From: Clonostachys chloroleuca
Taxonomy: Eukaryota > Ascomycota > Sordariomycetes > Hypocreales > Bionectriaceae
Direction of reading: 5' to 3'
Length of the DNA: 64,000 nucleotides
NCBI GenBank assembly: GCA_037952775.1
Contig: JBANAY010000004.1
Span: 2,294,001 to 2,358,000, forward strand
Part shown: in pieces, positions 46,583 to 59,221 of the stretch
How the letters are laid out: every line of letters begins with the position of its first letter
Numbering within the stretch: the stretch's first letter is position 1
Notes under the pieces: model-generated
What the model was told of the DNA's origin: nothing
Seen by the model: the letters and a program-made list of their open reading frames with translations, nothing else
Database searches by the model: none
Made by a program: the position numbers and the translations under genes

Positions 46583-49243
46583 TTAATCCTCAGTGATATC
46601 TCCGTACTCCCACATGCCCAGGCGATCCTGCTTCGCCAAGCTTTCCACCTCTGTCAAGTGCTTCAAGTAAGACTCAAAGGCCTTGCTGCGTTCCCAGGCC
46701 TTGAGCTTCTTGGGAACCATGCCGTAGCCATTAGCCACAATCTCCTTGTTTAGAGAATCATTCAGACCCGGCAACTCATTGTTGGTCTTAGGATCGTAGA
46801 GGGTGATGTAGTTGAGATTCTCCTTGGTGTCCACAAAGTCGAAGCTTCCGACAAGGCGCTTTCCCTCGGTCACTTCAGCAATGAAGCCAACGGCGTCCTG
46901 GAAGTAGTCGGCGCCGGTAGGCAGCTGCACAAAGGAAAGGGATGCGTCTACGGCCTGGGCCTTGAGCTTCTGTACGCTGAATTGAGGCTGGTCCAGAGGG
47001 CGTAGGTTTGCCCAGGGGATCATCTCACTGTTACCGTAATCGATGTATAGAACTTCAGCCTTCTTTGCGGTTCGGTCGTTGGCCCGTACACGGGCACGGT
47101 ACCACTCCCCATCAGCAGAGAACTTGGCCGATACATACTCGCCAGTCTTGGGGGCATCCTTCAAAGGCTGCTTGTTTTTGGGATCGAGGTTGAATTTTCT
47201 GAATTCGCTCATCAGAGTCTCAAGCGCGGCTGTGCCTTTGCCGATCTCCTGGATCTTGAGCTTTCCGTTGCCGTCAACGTTGGTGACAATAACATCGCGG
47301 TAATCGGTAGGCTTCTTCTCCAGGCTTACGGAGCTATCGGCGGTTGTCTCCTCCTCAACGGCCTCGGGCTCCTCCTCCTCATCTTGAGAGGGATCCCAGC
47401 TGTGCCACAAACCGCTACGCGCCTCCTTTGCCTTCTTCTCAGCTGAAAACAGTTCGGCCGAGTTTCCAGACTTCTCGGCCGAGTATGCATGTACAGATGC
47501 AAGACCCTCCTCAACAAGAACCTTGGCAAAGTTCTCGCGGTTGATGTACAAAGAGCCGATGAAGCCACCAACCTTATCCATGTCGTGGATATCAACCTCG
47601 ACATCTCTCTGGTTGCAGCGGCGGTTGGCAAGCTCAAGGGCCTCCTTACCAAAGGGCTCGCCACCCTCACCATCAGCCCGTGGGGCTCGTGGGGCGCGGA
47701 TGCCACCGAGGACAAGAGTGAGCTTTGCATTCTCGCGGGGAATCAGTAGAGTAAATCGGGATCCGGCCTTGCAAAAGTCTACAATTGCGGGCACTCTCTT
47801 CTGGCGCTGTAGCGTTGCAAGCATGATCTTGGCTTTTTGTGTGTTCTCTGATAGGTCCAGGTATTGCTTAGCCTTCTGAGGCTTGCCGGACCACATACCC
47901 TTGCCTTCCTCCTTGGCCTTCTCCTGAGCAGCCAGCAGCTCATCGTAGTTGGGGGCACGGTCAGTGTCATCCTTTCGGTGACGGATGACGGATGCCCAGC
48001 CAGCCTCGACAAGGGCAAGACCAATGTTGGTACCCTTCTCGGTGACGGTGGCAACCTCCTTAGCCTCGAAGCCTTCGCTCGCGGGCTTGGTTCCGTCGAT
48101 GCTGATCTTGACGTGCTTTCCAATGACCTTCTTCCTTAAGAATTCCTTGGACTCTTCTCTGAAGGGAGCTTCCGAAGCTTCGTTGGTACGAGGGCCACGA
48201 ATACTGCTGAAGCTAATGCGCTTCTCGTTGGTGCCTGCCTTATTTCTGACCAAGATAGTGTCTCCTCCAATAATCTTGTACACAATCATGTCCTGGTTGC
48301 CGGTCTCAGCCTTGGCAACATGGTGTCTGTGAAGACGAAGCTTCTTAGTTTGAGCCTGCTTCTCAGCAGCTCTCAAAGCCGCCATCTTTTCGCCAAGCAT
48401 TGTGGAGTGGAAGTCATTGCATCTAGCAAGGCCTTCCTGGAGAAGGAACTCGGCAATGTTTCCACGGGGGTGGATGATGTTCGCCACGAGCTGACCCTGA
48501 GGGCTTGCTCCAACAATCTCGACCTTGATTTTACGCTGGAGCAACCTTGACTCGACAAACGCCTTGGCTTCATTTCCGTATTCTTCAGCAGGCTGGGTGG
48601 CGCCAGTGGATGGCAGAACCCTCTCGGTTGCAGGTGTGCGAATACCAGCCAAGAGTGTGAGGGGCTGTACGTGCTTCTTATCGGAGAGCAGGAGTCGGAC
48701 GAGAAGTCTGTCACCACTCAGAACGCGCTCAACAACACCGTCAACCGTCTTGCCCTTCCACTGGGTCAAGAACTCGGGGCCTCCAAGATCATTCTGGACC
48801 TCGATGATACCACCAGCGCCGGACCAGACACCCTTTCCCTCGCTCTTGGCCTGGGACTCGAGACCGCGGAGCTTCTCGAGCTTATCAAGAACCTCCTCGT
48901 CCTCTTCCTTCCGCCCAGCATCCTCCCGGACCTTGAGCCAGCCAGCCTTCACCTGCTCGTCGGGGAACTCGGTGCCATCTTGGAGCTTTGCAGTTCCGAA
49001 TTCTCGGCCAGAATTGGGGATCGTGTACGCGACCGTGCATTGGACAGGTTTACCAACAACCAGGTTTCGGAGGTGTTCTCGGGACTCGAAAGCGAAGGGC
49101 TCGTCGCCCTCACGCTTCAGGTGGGGAGCATTGACATAGGCAAGGGCGAAGGTTCGCTCGGCCGACGGGTTGTTGGGACTCGTGAGGATCAAGGTATCTC
49201 CGCTCAAGACACTCTTGACATTGCCGATAAAAGTCTTCGACAT
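46583..49243 (-). CDS. Tudor staphylococcal nuclease (SND1/Tudor-SN)
   Basis: A single coding exon gives 886 residues. It holds tandem staphylococcal-nuclease-like repeats beginning near residues 3 (FIGNVKSVLSGDTLIL), 165 (GVVERVLSGDRLLVRL), 325 (DMIVYKIIGGDTILV) and 490 (PAIVDFCKAGSRFTLLI). A Tudor domain follows at about 690-750 (VSAKFSADGEWYRARVRAND, then AEVLYIDYGNSEMIPW), inserted in a last partial nuclease repeat that ends LGMWEYGD. The catalytic Arg/Glu set of true nucleases is degenerate in most repeats, as in the family. Known roles include RNA binding, stress granules and decay of edited or structured RNA; the precise fungal role is not established. The start has a good context, and a GCAG acceptor at about 49276-49279 in the leader suggests a 5' untranslated intron. 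Confidence 0.93.
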   Translation of the reverse strand: MSKTFIGNVKSVLSGDTLILTSPNNPSAERTFALAYVNAPHLKREGDEPFAFESREHLRNLVVGKPVQCTVAYTIPNSGREFGTAKLQDGTEFPDEQVKAGWLKVREDAGRKEEDEEVLDKLEKLRGLESQAKSEGKGVWSGAGGIIEVQNDLGGPEFLTQWKGKTVDGVVERVLSGDRLLVRLLLSDKKHVQPLTLLAGIRTPATERVLPSTGATQPAEEYGNEAKAFVESRLLQRKIKVEIVGASPQGQLVANIIHPRGNIAEFLLQEGLARCNDFHSTMLGEKMAALRAAEKQAQTKKLRLHRHHVAKAETGNQDMIVYKIIGGDTILVRNKAGTNEKRISFSSIRGPRTNEASEAPFREESKEFLRKKVIGKHVKISIDGTKPASEGFEAKEVATVTEKGTNIGLALVEAGWASVIRHRKDDTDRAPNYDELLAAQEKAKEEGKGMWSGKPQKAKQYLDLSENTQKAKIMLATLQRQKRVPAIVDFCKAGSRFTLLIPRENAKLTLVLGGIRAPRAPRADGEGGEPFGKEALELANRRCNQRDVEVDIHDMDKVGGFIGSLYINRENFAKVLVEEGLASVHAYSAEKSGNSAELFSAEKKAKEARSGLWHSWDPSQDEEEEPEAVEEETTADSSVSLEKKPTDYRDVIVTNVDGNGKLKIQEIGKGTAALETLMSEFRKFNLDPKNKQPLKDAPKTGEYVSAKFSADGEWYRARVRANDRTAKKAEVLYIDYGNSEMIPWANLRPLDQPQFSVQKLKAQAVDASLSFVQLPTGADYFQDAVGFIAEVTEGKRLVGSFDFVDTKENLNYITLYDPKTNNELPGLNDSLNKEIVANGYGMVPKKLKAWERSKAFESYLKHLTEVESLAKQDRLGMWEYGDITED

Positions 49244-50338
49244 GGTGAATCCGAACAGGAACCGATCAGAGAGGCCTGCATTGGGTTGGGGCGGTCAGTA
49301 AGCTATTCATTGCATACCAGTCAAACCAGCTAAGATGCGGTCAATGCATTTGCTAGTAAGGATTCTTCGAGAAAGGAACCCTATATAAATAGATCCGAGC
49401 AGACAAAAACACCATTCACAGTCCCCATCCGCACAAAGTAGACACCGCCTAGAGCTCTACTCCGGATACTGGAGTCTTGACCCCGGACATTTTGGAGCTT
49501 CTAGGAAGTACCGAAAAGGAAACAAGAATCGACATACCGGGCTTAGACAGAAGAAGGTAAGTGAAGGCTGAATTGGGTAGGAAACAAGCCCTCTATCGCC
49601 TTGGGAAGAGCAATTGATTCGAGAATTAAAGAAACTGTTGAAAAGGGAGTAGTGTCTTGTGATCAGGGTTCATAGAGTTATGGAAAGGTGTCCCGATTCT
49701 CGTTCGACTATGGAACATTGTGGGGACCAAGCTATGGTTTCAGGGGCCACAACCCGCCTGAGGGCGCTGCTAAGCGAAGACGCGGGGCAGCTGGCTGGTG
49801 GCGAAAGCGGTGAGAGTGTGGGTTGGCGGGGCAAGTTGAAGCTCGTCTTACAGGCTTACATGATGCTATTAAGCCAGAGGAAGCCAATTGGTTGATGTAA
49901 AAGAGTCTGGCATTCGCGTTTCGCATTTTTCTTCATTATATTCGGATGCCGCGTGCTCCTCTTACATTTTCTGCTACCTCGAGCACTTCAAACTTCATTG
50001 TAAGTAGCGGAATCAACGTGCCTGATGACGCCGCTACAGTGCCTACCTAGGTAGGTACCGTTTGATGAGGAGCTGTACCCCTCAATTGCGTCACACTAAG
50101 AGATAGCTCCCTAGTAGCTCCTGAGCATGCAAAACAGCCATACCATCAAGACACAGAATGATAAATGAACGAGCTTTACGGGTGATGATTTCTTGTGAAT
50201 CTGGTATTGTTGGTACGCAGAGAACTACTTCAGCATAAATTGTTTTCAACTGTAGTCCAGGATCCTATGTATATGCCATCCTCGGCACTACACACCCCGC
50301 TTCATAGGGTTGCTGAAGAATTTCTTACTTCCAATCTC
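49244..50338. other. SND1 promoter region and sodA 3' end
   Basis: About 1.1 kb upstream of SND1 (minus strand). It probably includes a leader intron near the start codon. No gene was recognised; a 78-codon frame at 49659..49895 looks random. Confidence 0.5.
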
Positions 50339-51225
50339 TTAGTTGGAGATACCAATAACACCTGTAAATGAAGTGTCAGAAAACCAAGTTGAATATTGTA
50401 TAACCGGCAGGAAGTCGCTTACCGCAGGCGGGGCGAGGACCAGCATTGCCAGTCTTGAGGGACTCCTCGTTGCCACCCTTGCCGAGATCGTCGGTGCCGC
50501 CGTGGACGACGACGGTTCGCTATGATTGAATTAGCTATCGACTTGATGACTACAGCTTCAGATCAGCCGTGACTTACGCCAATGATGCTGTGGGGGCCGA
50601 TCAGCTTGACGAGGCTGTCAGTGACGGAGCCCTTGGCATTGCCCTGGCCGTCGGTCTCGATGTTGCCCAGGTCACCGACGTGACGGGCCTCATCGGAAGG
50701 AGCACCGTGGGTCTTGCCGTGGGGGTTGACTATCCGGTTAGCACGCTGAACGGCGGAAGAGGAGGGCCGGTTTATCGGCCGGGAGCTCTCTCACAGTGAG
50801 GGCCAGCGGAGGTGCAGCCGTTGGTGTTGTCACCGTATGTGTGGATGTGGAAGCCGCGCTTGGCGTTGGGGTCGTTGCCGGTGATGTCCCAGGTGATAGT
50901 GGTGGGAGCGGACTCGGACTCTTGCTCGAAGATGACGGTTCCGGAGACCTTTGCGTCGCCGCGGAGGACACTGACTGTAGTGACGGAGACGAATTAGCCA
51001 ATGCGCTTCATGAATCGCGTAGACGAATGCCAAACTAGGCAACCGAGCAGCTGCAGCCATGTGCTGCCGGGCTGACCATCAAGGTTCGGTTGGACCATCA
51101 AGGCAGCACACGGAAATTCTCTCAAACTCGCGCGTATTCCCTCAGTGAGGGTGTGCCGGGAGTGACGGGCTATGCCGCGCGGGAGCTGCCCATGCTAGTT
51201 ATTTAAACTTACCAGCCTTGACCAT
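50339..51225 (-). CDS. sodA: Cu/Zn superoxide dismutase, cytosolic
   Basis: Exons 51213..51225, 50795..50974, 50578..50729, 50423..50519 and 50339..50361 give 154 residues. The first coding exon holds only MVKA plus one base, followed by a 238-bp intron; the last holds seven codons and the stop. The metal ligands are in place: GFHIHTYGD (two copper His), the shared His in [13 protein letters not shown] and its following zinc His, HVGDLGN, and a final copper His in [14 protein letters not shown]. The disulfide cysteines lie in NGCTSAG and PACGVIGIS. It converts superoxide to peroxide and oxygen in the cytosol and intermembrane space. No signal peptide. Length is standard for the family. Confidence 0.95.
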
Positions 51226-51703
51226 TTTGGCGGTTTCTTTTTTTATTGTTCTTGGGTCTTTCTTGGTGGATTGGTATGAAAGTGCGGGAGAGTGAAGAAT
51301 GAAGCTCAAGAGGATGTGGAACAATGAGGAGTTGCTCGAGAGTGGAGAGGGACCGAGTTTTGATCGCTACTGCCTCCTTCTGTCTCTCCACCTCCACCTC
51401 GGAGCTCGCTCTCGGGGGTCAGGCACGGCTATCTGCGAACCTGCAGCGATGCTTCTTCCGTCATTGAGGGTGCCCCGCCCGTCATCATTGCTTCGTCATT
51501 ACCAAATCATGGCCAAGCAGAATCTCTACCTAATTCCGAGAGCTCTGTTACTCCGATCTCGGTCTAGCTTACCAAGCACAGCTCCTTGCAGCCAAGATCG
51601 GAACTATTTTTATTTCCTTGGAAGTTTACATCTATACAAGCTTAAGGTGAAGAACAACGCCGGTTTATATAGAAGACGATGAAATTCAGTACACACATAT
51701 ATC
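51226..51703. other. sodA promoter region and SDR 3' end
   Basis: The 478 bp upstream of sodA on the minus strand has a polypurine stretch just before the start in the sense direction. No gene seen. Confidence 0.5.
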
Positions 51704-52803
51704 TCACGCAGAGAGATCATCTAGAATCTCTTTGCATCCAAAGGGCGCAAATTCCTCAACCGTCTCCTTCCACACCACCTCCATGAGTTCCTCTCCCTCT
51801 TTGCCATAGGTTTTAGCGGCCAGCCTAAAAGAGTAAAAGAGAGGTTAGTGTGAATTGCACCATGCCAAACGGCTCGGAATGCTTCTACTTACGGAGCGAT
51901 TTCACCATTCACCATCAAGCAACCGTGTGATTCCTCTCCCTTGACGACCGCGGCATCCATATATGTTAGAGCACCCACTTCCACAGTCCGGGCTGTCAGG
52001 GCAAACATCGCTTTGAAGGCGACTGCGACGATACCGCCAGCATTCCGAAACAGCCCTGTCCCTTTGACCGAGCCCGGCTCAACCATGTTGATGAGGACGT
52101 CCTTGGCAGATACTTGTTCACAGAGCTTCGCAACAAACATCTGCCCAACAAGCTTGGAGATGTTATACCTGTCAAGCTTATCCCAGGGTACAATCTTTGT
52201 GTCATCGAGCGATGCCAGAAGAGGTCGCTTGTCGCTGTGGGCGAACTTCGCAAATTGAGACATTATCGAGCTGATGACCACGATTCGAGGAACAAATCTT
52301 CCGGAAGCCTTGGCCTTGAGGATTGGTAAAAGCAGAATCAAGAGGAGGAAAGTGCTGTAGTAGTTGACCTGCATCGTTATTTCGTGACCAGTGGCAACTG
52401 TGCTGAACTCCAGCACCGATATGCCTGCGTTCAGAATGACGATATCGATCCTCTCCAGCTCTCCCTCGCACCGTTGGCTGAATTGCTGAACCGAGTCATA
52501 AGACTCCATCTCCAGCTCCCAGACCTCAATTTTAGCTTTCGAGTTGGCTGCTTTTAAGCTGGGCAGTACAGCCGTCCCCCTTTGGACAGACCGGACAGCT
52601 ATGATCAGATGCGAGAGTCCTAGGGACAACAGTTGCTTGGCGCTCTCAAGCCCGAGCCCACTACTCGCGCCAGTGATGATAGCAAGTTTTCCGCTCAGAT
52701 CGATATTGTCTGGCACTGGTGGTGGGCTGTTTTTGAGTTGATGGGTAACGATCATGGAGCCAAAGCCCGCCGTGTACGGAGGTAGGTCTCGTGAATGTTT
52801 CAT
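51704..52803 (-). CDS. Short-chain dehydrogenase/reductase
   Basis: Exons 51893..52803 and 51704..51824 join in phase (intron 51825..51892) to give 343 residues. The Rossmann motif AIITGASSGLGLESAKQLL is at about 40-58 and NAGISVLEF at about 125. The catalytic serine is in VISSIMSQFAKFAH, and the YxxxK pair is in RYNISKLVGQMFVAKL. The fold matches classical NAD(P)-dependent SDRs, the group often annotated as retinol-dehydrogenase- or WW-domain-oxidoreductase-like in fungi. The C-terminal exon adds YGKEGEELMEVVWKETVEEF, typical of fungal tailoring or detoxification SDRs. Substrate unknown. The hydrophobic stretch LLLILLLPILKAKA lies in the helix after the nucleotide fold and is not a clear membrane anchor. 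It is divergent from the transcription-factor gene at 53579. Confidence 0.87.
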
Positions 52804-53578
52804 CTTGGTAGTTTAAAGTAATTCAAGCTTGCTGATTGACTGGCTTCTCTGCCTTCTTCATCTCTTGAGGGCAGAATGCTCAGCCATTTATACTCGGCGC
52901 CATGGCTGCTGTCTAACCTCCTCCACGATATCAGACAAAAATACATGTAATTACCATCGAGGTGAGGTAAAGATGCCAAGACCACCTCAAATTCCATATT
53001 GAGACAAACCGGACGCGAAACTCTCACTAGCTCAAGGTAAGTACGCGGTAGGCAAACATGTAGGTATCACCATGCGAGATATCAAATTGATGCCAAGCCA
53101 TGCCAATTGCCGAATCGAGGAATGCTTGATGGGGAATCTTTAGGTCACACCTGAGCATGCGGGTACCCATAGGGCTACAGAGTTTGGAACGAAATTAGGG
53201 CATGCGTTCGTCGGAAACGGGCCGCTTGGGTTTGAGATATAGATTGCTATGAATAGCATGCAAGAGAAGAGAGGAGGGCAGGCAAGCATGAAAAGGGAGG
53301 ACTAGAGCTCGATTGGTGGGAGGACGATCCATCGATCTAGACTTGTCCCAAAAGGGAAAGTTACGGAGTCTTGGCACTGTTTTACTTAAACGGCAATTCT
53401 CCATAAAACCGGCATTTCCCAATTCGCGTGGCTGAGCTCTCCTGGGGTTGGCACTTGGTCTTGTTCCCTATCTTTTGGAATACCCACTGGATCATTAATC
53501 TGCTATTTTATCTGAGCATCGATAGGCCGGATTTACGTCTCCTGGTTTAGGTTTGCCAAGGTTTGCCAATACCCGGTT
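52804..53578. other. Divergent promoter region, SDR / transcription factor
   Basis: The 775 bp lies between start codons of two genes of accessory character. No gene was found. Confidence 0.5.
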
Positions 53579-55121
53579 ATGGACGTGCCGAGGCCGACTG
53601 GCAAATCCAGAATGAGCGCTGACGGAGGCTTTCAGTTCGTCGTGACGACCGCCTCTAATCCCAGGGTCAAAGAAAACCAAAGACTGGTACGGAGCCATAT
53701 TTCTCGTAGCCGCTCGAGCCGTAAGGGTCCAAGAGCCTTGACATCTTGGATCAATCATGAGGTAGGGCTCAGCGAGCAAGCTCAGCAGGACGATAGCCAT
53801 GGCGAGAAGGCTTGCCTCCTCCGTCCTCTTGGTAACAACCTCTCATTCATTCGCTTTCCGGATAAAGTACACCCGCGGATTATCCAGAGCGCAGCAAGTT
53901 GTAAGTTGCACTCCCCTTCCCTTCCCTTCCCTTCCTTCGTATCGTCAATGGGCTCCACCACTCACACAGAGTTCCAGTATTACCTATTCTTGGAAACGCC
54001 ATGTATCCAAAGGAACTATGCATCGATGAACCAACCATCGATGCTGCGTGGGTCGGGTTGTTGCTAAGTGACGCCGCATACATCCACGCGATGGCGTACT
54101 CAGCCGAAGCCTACCATGATAAGAAACTGTGCAGACAGCCCAGTGCCCAAACACAAAAACATCTCCTAGAAGCGCTGCGTCTTCTGCAGAGTAGGCTCTC
54201 CAAACCTAACAGCTCCTCTGCCACTTCCGACCCGACTATCATGACGATCGTAATGCTGGCTTTAGCAGCAGACGTCCTCGAAGACTGGGGCACCCTCGAG
54301 AGCCACTTGGAAGGTCTCAAGGTAATGGTCAATCTAAGGGGCGGGCTCCCAAACTTGAAAACTACAGCCAATGAAATAGCCTTCAAGATATGCAGGTATG
54401 TGTTCTTGATGTGAAGAAGGGGAAGGAACACTCGGAAGCTGACCATGCGTCCAGAGGCGATCTTTCACACGCCCTACGAAACAATGGCCGGCCCATATAT
54501 TTCAGAGACGACATCTCATGGGAACCTTATATAACTGGTTCTGGTCACACTAGCCTAGCGAGGTTTGAGGATGACAAAGAGCTATCAAAAATGATTCAGT
54601 CGTTGGATACGCGGCTTTACAACGTGTGGACCGACCTTCGCGAGTTCTGCCAAATGACCAACCTAGGCTGTCAAACGGGGCTGAAACTCCCCCACGGCAC
54701 CTTCAACGAGATTCTGCTGTCCGTCTCATACCGTCTCTCGCACCTTTCGTTTGACCGGTCACCAGCCTCGGAGGCATTCCGAGTTGGAATGCTCGCGTTC
54801 GCCACGTCAATATTTTTCAGTTGGCCGGAACTCCGCGCGATCAATGTATCGGTCAATCGAGCTTTCCAAGATGCGCTGTGGAAGCTCCGATCCTCTGACG
54901 ATCAGTTCAACCCACTCCTGACCTTTTGGGTCCTCATGGTCTGGAAGGTCCAGGTTCACAAGGAGGCGCCCGAGAAATTATTCGCCGACTGGTTTGGTGA
55001 AGTAAAACTGTCGATCCCCATATCGTCATGGGCCGAGGCGCGGGCCGTCATGAAACGTGTGCTCTGGATCGATATTCTGTATGACAAGCAAGGCAAGGTG
55101 GAGTTTGACAGGAGTGTCTAA
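53579..55121 (+). CDS. Fungal-specific transcription-factor-domain protein (Fungal_trans_2 type) without a visible zinc cluster
   Basis: Exons 53579..53900, 53972..54395 and 54455..55121 give 470 residues. The N-terminal segment GGFQFVVTTASNPRVKENQR-LVRSHISRSRSSRKG is characteristic of a large Pezizomycotina family. It is followed by the regulatory-type domain MYPKELCIDEPTIDAAWVGL, DAAYIHAMAYSAEAYHDK and LEGLKVMVNLRGGLPNL. A Zn2Cys6 DNA-binding motif is absent, as usual for this subgroup. The basic N-terminal block may bind nucleic acid or act as a nuclear signal; that is inference. The acceptor at 53970..53971 is chosen because it alone restores frame. The first intron carries a short CTTCC tandem array. 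The divergent SDR gene is a possible target. Confidence 0.75.
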
Positions 55122-57444
55122 TTTGGCGGGCTTTCTGAATTACACCTCGAGTAGTATTCTCTGGGTTAGCCCACCTGCCTGCCGTAGACAAATATGCCGT
55201 CTATGGAAATCAGGAGCAGGTGAGAAATGCGGTGTCGCGCCCTTGAAACATGTCACCGTGACTCCATCCTGCCTCCGTGTTAGACCGGGGGCCGACAAGA
55301 TTTGTCGTTTCTGGAAGTCCCTTTCGTAGCAGTGGCTAGGAAGAGAAAGTCAGGTGAAGGGGATGCCACTATCCACCGTCTGGTCTATAGCGAAGCAGTC
55401 AATTGCATCCTCGTGGCCGCAAACCCCCAGCCACATGGCGTTTGTCTGTGTGACCATGAGGGAGGTTGGGTGGATAGCCGTTGACAGACTAGAGATCTGG
55501 AGGACCTTTTGCGATCCCGGTCAGCCCAACCTGTATCAGAAAACGGTAGGCAGCGCGCCGATTTGGCAAAGGAAGAAAGGCAGCACTTGGACTGGGCGAC
55601 AATATAATTGCACAATGTATCACGCATTATCTATCACACGGGAAAACAGTGGCGCACAGCCTTCCTCCCAATGGTCTGTCAATGGTGGGGGTTTGCGAAA
55701 GCGTAATTCATGCGTACCCCAATGGTATGGGAATACTACGCTGGATAAAAGACAAAGAACGTCTAAGCGACAGAAAACTAAAGGGACTTTTTTTGGTATT
55801 CAGTGGAGAGGCGACTATCCCACTAAATGGTAGTGATTGACATAAAGTCTGGTTGGTTGATGGCGGCCGACGGCGGCTCTAGGCGTCTGATGGGTATCTC
55901 TGATGGCGAGAAGTTCGTGTAATTGGTCATGGTGGATTACTTGGAGGTTAGTCGGACCACTTTGCCAACGCTGCCGTGGTGACTGGTTCCAGCTCGGCTA
56001 GAAGCAAATCCATTCGCCAATTCTCAGAAGCCCTATATCACGATCAGCAGTTTGGGAATGAGCCAGATGCATAGGCAAGCAAATGACAGCGCTGCTGCGG
56101 GAGGTTGGCTGACAGCCCTCCGCATTTGAACCCGAGGCAAGAGGTGGCATTGGTCACGTCACTTTTCCATGCCATGTCTGTCTGAGACGCCGCGCGCATA
56201 AGGGGTAATAAAGGGAGGGAGGGGTGGGCTCCAATGGCTGGTGGCAGCAGGATCTCGTCACTGGGGATGCGGTCATGTCTCACCAAGTTTCTCCCATGTA
56301 CCTATATCTCGTTGGATTCCATCTCACGCATCTCACCCGTAGCTCTTCCCGCTGCCATTTATGACTGTGGCAAGCGCGAGGATTGGGGAGAAGCAATAAA
56401 TAAATGCGATAGCACAGCGCACTGCCCTGCCGCTTCCCACAGGAGGGGTCGTGGAGCGCTTTAAGGCCTGAGCATGGATAATAATAGACACTTGGGGAAC
56501 TCGGCTCCTCTCACCTAAATGTACGGTGAATTAAGGCTGATGCGCTGATGCCTCCTCCCCCTCTGCCGGGACTCAGCTGCCCAGCCTTGCCCTGCCCTTA
56601 TGCCTGCTCTAGGAGCGAGCCCTTCGACCCAACCAGGCGAGAGGAGCAAGTCCTCCCTGGCAGCTGCTGGCCTGCCTGTTGTGACCATCACCCAGCGCAT
56701 AAGAACGTCGTGTCAAATTAGCGTGGGCTAGGAGCAACTGACGGCCTGGTCGTCGCACCGCTTTCCAGTTCCCTAGGCCGCTCACTGGGCGCTTTCTCTT
56801 AGCGGCTAGCTCCCCGCCTGCCTGGACAAACCTCCCACGCTATTTATTCGAGAAAAACAGGGCCCCGCCAATGTCCAGCTGGGAGTACGGCCGGGATACT
56901 TCCAGTGTACCAGGGCTGGCCACAACCCGCCTGCGCAAATGCCTGGAGCGAATCGCCCTTCCAGGTACTCGCTTGAAGCAGGTACCTTGCCTTGGATGGC
57001 ACCGTACCAACTTTCCCACTTGCTGTGCATCTACCAATCAACCCCTGTACTGCTTTATCTAACCTACCTGCTGAGCTTCACCTCACCTTCTCTCCTCTGC
57101 TCGATCCAGCCTTCACTGAAGCCAGGTTCGACACTGAGTGCCAGAGTTCCTTAGACTTAGACCCTGACCGTCGCAAACAGCCCTCCCGCCTCCCCCTCCG
57201 TGATCCGTCGATTGCATCGCCCGCTTCTTATCCACGGTCCCGCTTTCCCACGCGCATTAAATCGCCATTCTAAGAACTCCGTCCACAGTCGCTGTGACGC
57301 GCGGAATAACACTCCCCACCCGCCCCAAACACTTTGCTGTCAATCATCCGTCCCAGCTGCTTCCTTATAACAACCGTCTTCATTTCCTGCACCCAAATTA
57401 AGGCTTCCACTTGGCAATAATAAGTTGCACAAATCTATAGCGAA
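55122..57444. other. Long intergenic region upstream of racA
   Basis: At 2.3 kb this is the longest gene-free interval of the right half. The 159-codon frame at 55354..55833 has no recognisable domain and an unusual composition. The last 400 bp are C/T-rich on the racA sense strand, consistent with its promoter and leader. Confidence 0.5.
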
Positions 57445-58357
<913 letters not shown>

Positions 58358-59221
58358 ATCATGGCTGGCACCTAGATTTAAGACATAGAACAGCCGTCAT
58401 CCGAAACCACCAAAATGAGATAAGAGAGTCGAATTATCAGCGATTTACGCATCAGCTTTCTGCCACGCTCCTGCAGCCATATATCGCACGAAATTTTTCC
58501 AGTTCGGCCTCCACCGAATATTCCCAATTATTAGACCACTGGCGGGTAATGGCGACACAGCTTTTAATTTTTGCAAGCACGAAACGACCGGCATGTTTGA
58601 CGCTCGCCCCGCCCATAATGTTAACTGCCGCATATTCGACTACTTATATCCCTGTTGCCATTGTTGTCAACAACAACTCCGAGAACACCTTATGAAGATT
58701 ATTTGATCAGGATGGATGGTGATTTTGCTTCAATGGTCCTAGGTGGATTGGCTCGTCCTTCCCACTCGCTTATTTATCCCCCCTCCCCCCATTTTTACCC
58801 CTCAAGATTTCTGGCAGTGCCTGAGATGGACTTGCTGGTTGGCGTCTGGCAAATGGTTTTCTATTTTGCATCTTCATTCTCACCTTTTTCTCCTGAATCA
58901 CGCTATCCCGAGGATATCCCCAGTTTTTGGCTGTAAATAGATCATGGATACTAGCTATCTTAAATTTCGCTCCTGTTCCGGGTCAAACTGCACTAATTAC
59001 GTGAAAAAGGGTATGTTTTTAGTTCTGGAAGGTTGGGATTGGTACGGTCATGCTTGGGAAACTTTTGGAGAAGTAGTCAATTTTAAATGTTCTGCCATGA
59101 TGAACGCCCTTGACCTCTATTCCCAAAACAGTCTATTCCAAAACAGCAGGCGAGAAAACTTCAGTGGCGGCTTGTAGATTGTAGTACAGCGTATTATGTG
59201 GTGCCTAGCGGTAGGGCTGGA
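58358..59221. other. Convergent 3' intergenic region
   Basis: The 864 bp between racA and the Nop6-like gene holds both 3' ends. Open frames here, including one at 58944..59177, are short and not domain-like. Confidence 0.5.

Noticed and set aside
55354..55833. 159-codon open frame upstream of racA
   Set aside because: No domain, odd composition rich in Trp, Ser and Arg, and no splice partners; looks like a chance frame.
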